Assembly (NCBI RefSeq): GCF_021130785.1
Contig: NW_025778024.1
Coordinates: forward strand, 36,001 to 100,000
Origin: Homalodisca vitripennis
Taxonomy: Eukaryota; Arthropoda; Insecta; Hemiptera; Cicadellidae
Direction of reading: 5' to 3'
Length of the DNA: 64,000 bases
Shown here: in pieces, positions 49,429-57,839 of the stretch
Numbering within the stretch: the stretch's first letter is position 1
Layout of the letters: each line of letters opens with the position of its first letter
Program-made: the position numbers and the translations under genes
The notes under the pieces: model-generated
Seen by the model: the letters and a program-made list of their open reading frames with translations, nothing else
Told to the model about the DNA's origin: nothing
The model's database searches: none

Positions 49429-50160
49429 TCGACAATCTTAAATATATTGTTGTTTTACTCTCATTATTTAATAGATTTTCCTTCAGAGTCTTGAATAGTC
49501 AGAACGATTTTTTGAATTCTTTTAATATTTTTTTCTAATTGGAATATAATCGATTTCATTTCGGTTTTTCACTGATTTTTGATCCATAAGCAACATTTGG
49601 GAAAAATGTGTACAAAATTTCAGATTCTTTGTGTAAATGTTCGGTAATGATTTTCAAAACTAGGTTCAACGAGATTACAGTGCACTTCAATTACATCGAA
49701 CGGTCTAAATTTTGGCGTTTTATTTCCTAAATATACCTGATTTGGCTCAATAGTTTCTTGAACAAACCCTAACAATTCTACAATAATTGCTTGAAAACAT
49801 TATTCTTACTGGTGATTTTATTTGAATTTTATTAGAGAGATAATTTTTTTGCATTTCAAACTTGTTTTCGTCAAAGTTTAAAGATTTATCTGATTGTTTG
49901 AATGTTTTTAGATAATTTTTAAGGGAATTTTTTATTTGATCGAAAGTATAATATCCTTTGTTTAAACCATAATATTTTGTTATGTTCTTCTCACTAAATC
50001 CTATACAATAAGGAGAACTTTCACTAATATTTATTACAAAATTGTCAGAATAAAAACCGCTTAAACCGATAAAATAATTTGATTCTTCCTCTAAGTGTAT
50101 AGGATGTTCCAAGTTTAAAACTAATTTAGAGCTTTCTGAAGTCAACTTGAACAGCTTCAT
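49421..50160 (-). pseudogene. Candidate minor capsid (penton-like) protein, frameshifted
   Basis: Begins MKLFKLTSESSKLVLNLEHP at 50,160 and runs intact to about 49,790. It continues in a second frame (CELLGF-type ending, QETIEPNQVYLG, PKFRPFDVIEVHCN) and a third (SEILYTFFPNVAYGSKISEKP, NNESKTTIYLRLSKE) to a stop at 49,421. The beta-rich layout, ~245-residue length and position next to the packaging ATPase fit the Polinton minor capsid (single jelly-roll) protein. This is recognition by pattern and a structure model would settle it. Divergent from the ATPase with a 40-bp gap. Confidence 0.5.
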
Positions 50161-50200
50161 TTTCGCAAGCGTTGCTTCAAGATGAAAATCTTCTATTTAA

Positions 50201-50868
50201 ATGGAGAAATTTTTTAAAGCAAAAAGATCAGATAAAACTTCAAACGTTTGAAGAAAAATAAGAAAGATCAACCAATCAGATTGTTTAATTGTTGGTTCAA
50301 GTGGATGTGGAAAAACAACTTTATTATTGAATTTTATCTACAATAGGTTGATTCCTTATTCCAATTTGTATGTTTTTAGTAAATCTTTAGAACAAGACGC
50401 CTATACAAAAAATTACAAGAAAGATTTGAAAATATTGAGAAAAACTTAAACAAAAAAATATCACATTTTTATAATGCTTCTGAGGACATAGTTCCGTTAA
50501 GCGAATGTAAACCCAATTCGTTAATCGTTTTTGATGATTGTATTTTGGAAAATCAGGACGTTATTAAGGAATATTTCGTAATGTCTCGTCACAAAAACAT
50601 ATCTTGTATCTATCTTTCCCAATGCTTTTCAAAGGTTGATAAACAAGTTATAAGAAATAACCTGAATATGTTGTGTATTTTTAAGCAAGATGATCACTAT
50701 TCGAGAAAGATTTATAACAATTATGTGGGATCTGATATGAGTTTTAACCACTTTATTGAGTTATGTGATAAAATTTGGAAGGAAGACTACGGATTTTTAA
50801 CTATTAATCTAACTTTGAAGCCTAAAAATGGCAAATATTTGAATAAATTTTCCAATATAAACGTGTGA
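50201..50868 (+). pseudogene. FtsK/HerA-type DNA-packaging ATPase, frameshifted
   Basis: The start at 50,201 lies in CTATTTAAATGG. The Walker A motif GSSGCGKT is at 50,294-50,317 and Walker B SLIVFDDC near 50,517-50,541, followed by YFVMSRHKNISCIYLSQ (sensor region) and a C-terminal part intact to 50,868. Frames change near 50,250 and 50,445. In related capsid-building elements this enzyme pumps the genome into the capsid. Length near 220 residues is normal for Polintons. Confidence 0.88.
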
Positions 50869-50876
50869 TAATCTAG

Positions 50877-51320
50877 TTGTTTTTCATGTTTTTTACGTTC
50901 ACGTTTACGTTTCGTGTTCTCGTTTTTACGTTCCACGTTCACGTTTTACGTTTCACGTTCATGTTTCACGTTTCATGTTTCACGTTCATGTTTCACGTTC
51001 GTGTTTACGTTTCACGTTCATGTTTTACGTTCGTGTTTCACGTTCGTGTTTCACGTTCCACGTTCACGTTTTACGTTCGTGTTTACGTTTCACGTTCGTG
51101 TTTCACGTTCGTGTTTCACGTTCGTGTTTCACGTTCCACGTTCACGTTTTTACGTTCGTGTTTACGTTTCACGTTCGTGTTTCACGTTCGTGTTTCACGT
51201 TCCACGTTCACGTTTTACGTTCGTGTTTACGTTTCACGTTCGTGTTTCACGTTTCGTGTTTCACGTTCCACGTTCACGTTTTACGTTCCACGTTCACGTT
51301 TTTTTACGTTCCACGTTTCA
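50877..51320. repeat. ACGTT-rich minisatellite inside the Polinton
   Basis: About 430 bp built of TTTCACGTTC, TTACGTTCGTG and TTCCACGTTCACG blocks in a larger ~60-65-bp pattern. All three forward frames are open because the units have no stops, giving Phe/Val/Arg/His-rich low-complexity proteins that are not credible genes. Sits exactly between the ATPase and the next gene. Confidence 0.9.
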
Positions 51321-51337
51321 AAAATTTTCCTAAATAA

Positions 51338-52651
51338 ATGGCGAAAGTAACTTCAGAAGAAGCGAAAAAACTTGATCAAATCGAAAAGAAATTAATCAAA
51401 GAATTTAAAGAACAGATTCGAATGGATGAAAAAGAACAAGAATTTATTCAAAAAATTAATCAACCTGTAACATCTGCAATAAAAAATGTTGAGGGCAAAA
51501 TTGAAAATGTTTTAAGCGATAATCAAAATTTGATGAATTTGGTTCCAGTTGTACGACAATTTGCTGATATTTCGATTACCAGAATCTGAGTTTTGAATTG
51601 CCAAAATTACCATCTTCAACACCATTTAGACCTCGAATCATTGAAGACTCTAACCATAGTTGAACCAATAAGTCCTGGAACAACGGATATAATAATTGGT
51701 GAAATTGGTTAAAAAATTTCTTTCTAGAGCAAAGGATGATAAATTTGGTTTGTATTGGGACAGAAAAAAGAAAAGTTTTATGATTGGAAATTTGCCCGTG
51801 AATTTTGAGCATAATGATATCATTATTAATGAAAAAACATATGAAGGAACTCAAGGTTTATGGAGATTATTAACAGGCACTGATGTTCCAAAAGACGGTT
51901 TATATTCTGAAGAAGACTTGAAAAAGTATACTGAAATTTTATGGAAATCTGATTCAATTTACAAAAATAATGATCCATCAACTAAGAAACCAAAGTCAAG
52001 TAAAGGTAAAAAATATCTCAATTTGATTAAAACCAATTTGGGAAAAAAGAATCGAAGGATCAGGTGTGAGAAAATACAGTGATAATAAGATTGAATACAG
52101 ATATATCGACGATTTGACAAAACTCGATGGAATTATTAATTATATTTATGCTCAAGAAAAGGCTGGAAACAACAATTTTTTGAACGAAAAGAAAGCGATT
52201 AAAGATTTTATTTCGAACAAACTTGATGAAATGATTGAAAAACCTGATGGAATTAAATATTTAAAACGAGTTTTGCCGGCAATAAGTTCATCTATGATTG
52301 AGGGTAGTGGACTTTTGAATGATTTTATCAACAATTTACCTTTTGAATTACACGTACCAACTTATCAGTATCTGGGGCCTGGCACAAAACTCGAAAAAAG
52401 ACTAAAAAGAGGAGATACTGGTATAAATAAATTAGATCAAGCTGCTATGGAACACGATATTTTTTATGCAAAACATAGAGACACAAATTCCAGAAACATA
52501 TCGCAGATAAAGTTTTGCAAGATAAGGCAATGGATAGATTTTTATCAAAAGATGCTAGTTTAGGTGAAAGATTTGTTTGCGCTTCCAACAGCTGGAGCAA
52601 TGTTTTTGAAGAGAAAACTAGGAATGGGAATCGAAGAGAACTTGAAATTTT
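51338..52651 (+). pseudogene. Polinton structural-type protein with C-terminal phospholipase A2 domain, frameshifted
   Basis: Start at 51,338 (AAATAAATGG). Residues 1-80 are Lys/Glu-rich and helical. The next part (51,700-52,030, other frame) has DKFGLYWDRKKKSFMIGNLP, YEGTQGLWRLLTG and STKKPKSSKGKKYLNLIKTN, a block I associate with insect Polintons. From 52,060 a further frame codes RYIDDLTKLDGIINYI..EKAGNN and then PTYQYLGPGTKLEKRLKRG and DQAAMEHDIFYAK. The latter two are the calcium loop and HD active site of parvovirus-VP1-type PLA2. The C-terminus shifts frame after 52,490 to about 52,651. It may be one protein or two fused by decay. PLA2 domains help particles cross endosomal membranes in parvoviruses. 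Confidence 0.75.
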
Positions 52652-52662
52652 AACTATATAAA

Positions 52663-53114
52663 TGGAGGTGAACGTAAACTTCAGCAAAAATCAGAAAGAA
52701 AAAATAAAATCCGCTTTTAAGAAGAAAAATACCCGTTAGTATTCAATTTAAAATAGATCAACTAAAAAATGGCGAAGATAAGATATTTTTAACAAAATAG
52801 ACAATACAATAAACTCGAAAAACATAAGAAAAACAATAAAGGAACCAGAATAGAATTTTCTTATAATCAGTTGAAAGAACTCAAAAATGGTGGACTTTTG
52901 AAAGATTTATTAGATTTTGGAGAAAATATTCCAGTTGTTAAAAATGTTGTTCCTTATGTTCGTAAAGCTGCTCCAATCGTTAAAAAAGGATGTGATTCCT
53001 ATTGTTCGAAACATTTTAAATTGGTTAGATAAAGAGTTGGAAGATGTTACAGGATCTGGATTAGATGAAAAAACTTTGAATTACGTGAAATCAAACATTG
53101 AAAAAAAAATTTAA
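52663..53114 (+). pseudogene. Conserved small Polinton protein with hydrophobic centre, frameshifted
   Basis: The ATG at 52,663 lies in CTATATAAATGG. Readable pieces in shifting frames are a basic N-terminus (NFSKNQKEKIKSAFKKKN), KLEKHKKNNKGTRIEFSYNQ, ELKNGGLLKDLLDFGENIP and a VVKNVVPYVRKAAPIVKKG stretch, then DVIPIVRNILNWLDKEL to 53,114. The basic start followed by an amphipathic/hydrophobic segment resembles small core or membrane-lytic virion proteins of adenovirus-like particles. Function is inferred from layout only. Directly upstream of the protease, perhaps once in one frame with it. Confidence 0.5.
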
Positions 53115-53530
53115 ACCTTTAACATTCGGGGAATTGGAAGAAATCTGCAAAAATATTAAACATTTTTAGAGGAATCTTCATGAGAGATACATTACCTGAA
53201 AAAGTTAAGAAATTTGAATGTGGAATTGTGAATTTAGACTCGATTATGGGAAGTGGAACACATTGGATTTGTTATTATAAAAATGATAAGAATGCATATT
53301 ATTTTGATTCGTATGGAAGAATTGAGGACAAACCACCTATAGAATTGATTAAATATTTGAAAAAATCAAGCGTCTACTACAATGATTCTCAGATTCAAGA
53401 CTATAAAGATCCCCCAATTTGTGGTCATTTATGTGTTTTTGTTTTGAAATGAACTGAGTAATGGTAAAGATTTTAAAGAAGTTGTTAACAAATTATTGCT
53501 TAATAAATATGGATTCACAAAATATTTTTG
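53107..53530 (+). pseudogene. Adenovirus-type cysteine protease (maturation protease), frameshifted at both ends
   Basis: The core frame 53,180-53,452 holds His (GTHWICYY, 53,261), Asp (FDSYG, about 53,306) and Cys (PPICGHLCVFVL, 53,419), the order and spacing of the Polinton/adenovirus ULP1-like maturation proteases. The N-terminal part (LTFGELEEICKNIKH) and the C-terminal part (LLLNKYGFTKYF, stop near 53,530) are in other frames. It would cleave capsid precursors during assembly. All three catalytic residues persist, though the full-length reading is broken. Confidence 0.85.
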
Positions 53531-54460
53531 ACGTATTTGGAACACAAATTATTCAAAATGTAGATAATAGTTTGAATTTTGATAGTTTTGAGAAATGAGT
53601 TTGATAACAAGTTAGAAAATGTATTACAAAACCTTTCCAGATTCAGATATGTTTGCTGTCGAGATTGAAGATTTTAAAGCAGAATATGATAACAAACTTG
53701 CAAATTTCATGAGTTTCAAATGAAGTTGCTGATAAAATAAAAACATTGGAAAAAGAAGTTGATGATGGTGTAAAAAAATTATTTACCAATTTAATGTCTC
53801 ACATCGAAAAAGCTGATGAAATTACTGAAGCGATCAAAGTTGAAAAGAATTATGTTAGTTTGGCTAATAAAAAAAGAATTTGTCGGTGTTCGACCTGGTA
53901 TTGACAAACATGATGTTGTTGTTAAAGAACAAATTTTAAAACCTCTAAAATTATCAGAAAACATCGATATTGTTGATTTACATGATCCGAATGTTAAAAA
54001 ATGCCTTAGATTTTAAAGGAAAAAGAATTAGCGGTGTTAGTAAAGGAATTAATCCATTTGATGTTGTTGTAATGATTCAATTAGAAGATCCTAGTAAAAT
54101 GTTAATGAACTAAAACAAAATTATGAGAATCAAAAACAGCATGTTAAAGATTTTACAACAGAAGTCTATGACAAGTTAGAAGCCAGAAATAGAAGATCAG
54201 TAGACGATGTTGGTGAAATTAATGAAAAACTTACTAATTTTAAAGAGTCTTTTGATAAGTTTAGTTTAGATGCTACGAAAACTTTTGAGAATATTGGTCA
54301 TAAATTTGTTGAATACAATGATTCTTATGCTGTCAAATTTCAAAAATTAGAAGAAAACTTTAATAAATTTAAAGAAGATGTTGTTATAGAAAGTTTTAGA
54401 GCCATCGACATCAGATTTAATGGATTAGGCGGCTATGATGACAAAATTTCTCCTTTATAA
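53509..54460 (+). pseudogene. Coiled-coil fibre-like protein, frameshifted
   Basis: A probable start at 53,509 (TAAATATGG) overlaps the protease end. The N-terminal half has heptad-like coiled coil. The centre contains GVRPGIDKHDVVVKEQIL and, 60 residues on, RISGVSKGINPFDVVVMIQL. Such GVxxGIxxxDVVxKxQL repeats are typical of trimeric phage and virus tail-fibre shafts. The C-terminal half (54,120-54,440) is a long coiled coil ending GLGGYDDKISPL near 54,460. Frames break near 53,595, 53,720, 53,870, 54,000 and 54,100. A particle spike or fibre is inferred; homology to adenovirus fibre is not claimed. Confidence 0.5.
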
Positions 54461-54619
54461 ATGGCCGCTCATATATTGTGTGAGGTGTAAGGCAAAAACT
54501 GAAACAAATGATATAAAATTACTATGCAAATATCAATGGAGTTAAAAGAATTTCGGGAAAATGTGCTGAATGTAACGCAAAAAAGAGTCAATTTATAAAA
54601 ACTTTGATTTTGAAATAAA
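54461..54619 (+). pseudogene. Small zinc-ribbon (DUF5679-like) protein, frameshifted
   Basis: ATG at 54,461 in CTTTATAAATGG. Pieces in two frames give VRCKAKTETNDIK and NGVKRISGKCAECNAKKSQF, the same ribbon pattern as the integrase N-terminus (two Cys pairs, RI.GKC..C..KKSQFIK). About 50 residues. Frame change near 54,530. Confidence 0.65.
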
Positions 54620-54638
54620 TTTTTCCTAATACATAGAG

Positions 54639-55038
54639 ATGGCGGGACATTACAGTGCTTTCGATCTTTTTATCATGCAACACGAAAGAGATTTGAAAAA
54701 AGAACATTGGGATGACATTTCTCAAAAATATGAATTATCCGAAGATATGATGAGATTATACGTAAACAAATTGAATTGGTATAACATTGCTAAATATCAA
54801 AACTTTATCATCAGAGTTCATTCAAGAAAATATACATTATCAATTAAAAGATCATATGTCTGTTCTTTGTCTCTATCAACACTTGAGTATAAAGTTTTTG
54901 GATGAAAATAAAGATACAGTTGATTGGAACAATATTATAGATAGCGGTTACTATCCTGTGCAGATTTTATTGAAATATGTGGCCGAAATCGCAAAATTTA
55001 AGGAAGAGAATCCTGAATATGACGAAGTAGATCATTAA
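54639..55038 (+). pseudogene. Unknown Polinton protein, one frameshift
   Basis: A reading of about 130 residues split near 54,800. The first part starts MAGHYSAFDLFIMQHERDLK. The second includes LKDHMSVLCLYQHLSIKFL, SGYYPVQILLKYVAEIAKF and an acidic end. Helical and without recognised motifs. The start lacks the TAAATGG context shared by other genes. Lies just before the capsid gene. Confidence 0.5.
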
Positions 55039-55161
55039 AAATGACTCTAATCTTTTTTAATTATTTTACTAAAATTTATATCTTTTCTTATAAAAACGTA
55101 CATTAGATCGATGAAAAAATGATACACGATGTTTAAAATTTCTAAATTTTCTCTTATTTAA

Positions 55162-56447
55162 ATGGTGGACTACAGAAAGTATGCTAGTGATATTGAAAGG
55201 GCGGAGTTTAAAAATTTCTATCCAATTAGTAAACAACATTTGAATGAACCGAATAAAAGAACTGAGTTTAATATTGATTTTGGAGATAACTTTTGCTCGT
55301 CTAACTTCCAGTTTTATATTTCTGGAACTTTAACAAAAACAAGATGGTCAAGCATATCTTGGAACTGATAATGTTAGATTAATCGATAATTTTATACCGT
55401 TTTTATTTTCTAAGATTGAAGTAAGAAAACACAATAAATTGATAGAAGAAGTCGAAAACTGTGGCCAATTAAGCACAATTAAAGGAACTATTTGTTATTC
55501 CAAAAGTGATGTATTTTCAAACAGTTTTGAATCAACTTTTAAATTTGGACAATTTGAAGCGGTCGGTGATTTAGCACATTTCGGCTTAGGATTTCTTTGA
55601 AAATGTTACTATTCCGATCTATAAAGGAGGATTTTATCTAAGTTTTTCATAAGAGCAGAAGACGATGATGTGATTCTGAAGACTGCAACTGGAAATGTTA
55701 TGCCTGTTGATGGCAAAATTACAATTAACGAGTTTTTCATTAGAGTTCCGATGATTGATTACAAAAACCACGAGTAAAATTAGGTTGATTGATGAAATTA
55801 TAAAATCTCAAAACATTCACGTTTAATTTTCTAGATTGGCAATGTATTGAACAAAAAGGTATTTCCGGAACAACTTATTCGTTCGATATCACAAATATTT
55901 ATAGAAATATCTTCAATCCCAAGTTCGTTATCATTGGTTTTCAAACAGATAGACAGAATAATCAAGAAAAAAACTCCTTCAAAGTTTGATAGTTTGGATG
56001 TAAAAAAATATCAGAGTAAAATTGAACGGTTCTTATTATCCAGATGAATTACAAAATTTAAACATTTCCGGTGGTCTTTTCAGAATCATGTATCAGATGT
56101 ATCAAGATTTTAAGAAAGTTTACTACAAAAATATGGAAATGTATTACAACCCCAAAGAATTTATAGCAAATAGACCCATTTATGTCATTGATACAACAAA
56201 GAGTTTGACAAATATTTCTAGTTCAAAGAACGATATAATTATCAATATGGATTTTCAAAATGCTGTTACAAACGCGATTTGTTATGTGGTTGTGGTTTCT
56301 GAGAAATTTTTAGCCTATGATGTGATTAAGAACGATATTAAAGAAAATTCAGTAAAAATCGTCTTATTTTCTGTTGAGCGAATGTTAGCAAATTTCATTA
56401 TTTCCGTTTATAGATTTTTCATTAAGATTTCTGGATTTTTTCATTAA
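55162..56447 (+). pseudogene. Major capsid protein (double jelly-roll type), frameshifted
   Basis: Start at 55,162 in CTTATTTAAATGG. The product would be about 430 residues, the normal Polinton size. Beta-rich blocks can be read in order: FNIDFGDNFCSSNFQFYISG, LGTDNVRLIDNFIPFLFSKI, VFSNSFESTFKFGQF, IRAEDDDVILKTA, EFFIRVPMIDY, then an intact C-terminal half from 56,022. Frames change near 55,340, 55,600, 55,640, 55,770 and 55,840-56,030. By family it would form hexameric capsomers of an icosahedral particle. The stop lies 24 bp inside the right terminal repeat. Confidence 0.8.
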
Positions 56448-56613
56448 AACAGCTTAGAAATTAGAAGCAAACAATGAACAGTAAAACAGCTATAGATTCG
56501 GTTAATTTTTCATTCGTGAGTTACAGATTAGTTTATTGTCCTTTAAACAGTATTTTACGTTGATTTTCTGACTGTCCCAAAAGTGAGCTAGAACCCTCAC
56601 ATTCATATCTACT
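56424..56613 (-). repeat. Polinton right terminal inverted repeat
   Basis: 190 bp, the partner of 42,020-42,211. Its inner 24 bp include the stop codon region of the capsid gene, so that gene ends inside the repeat. Confidence 0.95.
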
Positions 56614-56649
56614 TATATATATATATGATATATATATATAAGTTTATTG

Positions 56650-56680
<31 letters not shown>
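56614..56680. repeat. (AT)n microsatellite at the right edge of the Polinton
   Basis: Two AT runs (56,614-56,640 and 56,654-56,680) separated by AGTTTATTGAAAT. The first begins at the element end, so insertion next to or into a dinucleotide tract is likely. Confidence 0.85.
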
Positions 56681-57839
56681 CACTTTGTTTAGTTTTTAAA
56701 TAGATTAAGATGGAGGGAAGGAACTCGGAACACACTTTCTAGGAAATAGAAGTAACTTTTTAATCTCTTTAACAACTTTGGCCCATTTCCCTCAAATAGG
56801 ATTTTTGGGGGACGGCTCAAATTTTTTAAATGTAAAGACTCACTAAGCGACACCTCATTTGAAAGATCTATCAAGATCTTTTTTTCTTTTATCAAAAAGA
56901 AAAGAAGAGTAGAAACTAGAGCTTTCTATCTCAACCCATTACAAAACAGCAGCTCATTGAAATAAATTAAAAATTGATTGAGGCAAAACACATTCAGAAG
57001 GTAAAATAACTCTCAATAGACAACCACTTTTCTTACAAACTCAAACCTGTTTTACAGTTATTACCTGTTGCAGAACAGGCCTCCCTTATCTTACCAGTTT
57101 TGAGGAATTCCAGTATTATGATCAGTTTCTGGTTGGAATTAACAAAGTTAGGACGTGTTTTTTATACTTTACGTTGAAATGGAGTGAAAAAAGAGTGTAT
57201 CCATACTTTTAACTCTATTTTTACTTGTGTAATTTTGATTAATATTGGAATAAATACAACTTGCCAACTAAGCAGTTCAAATCAGTTTATTGAATACATA
57301 CCTAGAACAAAAAAATCGATTTATTATCAATTATTTTTTACGTAGTTAATTATATATTTACACTAATAAAAGACTTTATTAAACATAAGAAAACTATAAA
57401 TGTATCATTATTTAATACTTACTTCGGTAAGTTAATACTTTGATGGACCACATTTCCCTCCATTTGCACCGTTAAAAATAATAAAATATTACAAATATCT
57501 GTTCTAGCGATAGTTGAAGTGTTAAAACTACGATTTGAAAGCGTTGACAACTGTCAAATTAAAAATGGAACATAGGCTTGCCATCTTAGCCCGACGTTTT
57601 CAAACATTTCTAATCAAACAATGTTAAAGCACCTCTCAGTGATACAAAAAATAATATTAACAACAAGAAAAGTTGTCGTAAAAATAACCAAACATATTCC
57701 TTATAAGCCCAGGTTGGTGAAAATTAAACTAAACAGTCTCTCACAAAGTATGTGTGATATGTGCAGAGACATTTTTTGGCGTTATTATCAATGCTACTGA
57801 GATAGTGTCACTTGATTACTGCTGAAACCATGTCATTGT
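56681..57839. other. AT-rich stretch with one decayed repeat
   Basis: 56,700-56,900 resembles 33,165-33,430 (poly-G TTTTTGGGGG, AAATTTTTTAAATGTAAAG, ACACCTCATTTGAAAG) and is probably an old transposon fragment. The remainder to 57,839 shows nothing. Confidence 0.45.

Larger units (their letters stand above)
42020..56613. mobile_element. Polinton/Maverick (virus-like self-synthesising DNA transposon), degraded
   Basis: A 14.6-kb unit bounded by ~190-bp terminal inverted repeats starting AG and ending CT. It contains the full Polinton core: family B DNA polymerase, retrovirus-type integrase, FtsK/HerA packaging ATPase, adenovirus-type protease, major capsid protein and a candidate minor capsid protein. 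Accessory genes are a PLA2-domain protein, fibre-like protein, BRO-like gene and zinc-ribbon proteins. Long genes carry multiple frameshifts, short ones are often intact. No 6-bp target duplication is visible: the left flank is CACACA, the right flank TATATA. Confidence 0.93.

Noticed and set aside
50877..51350. Three overlapping 120-157-codon frames rich in Phe, Val, Arg and His
   Set aside because: All three forward frames of one tandem repeat are open at once, so coding is not supported.
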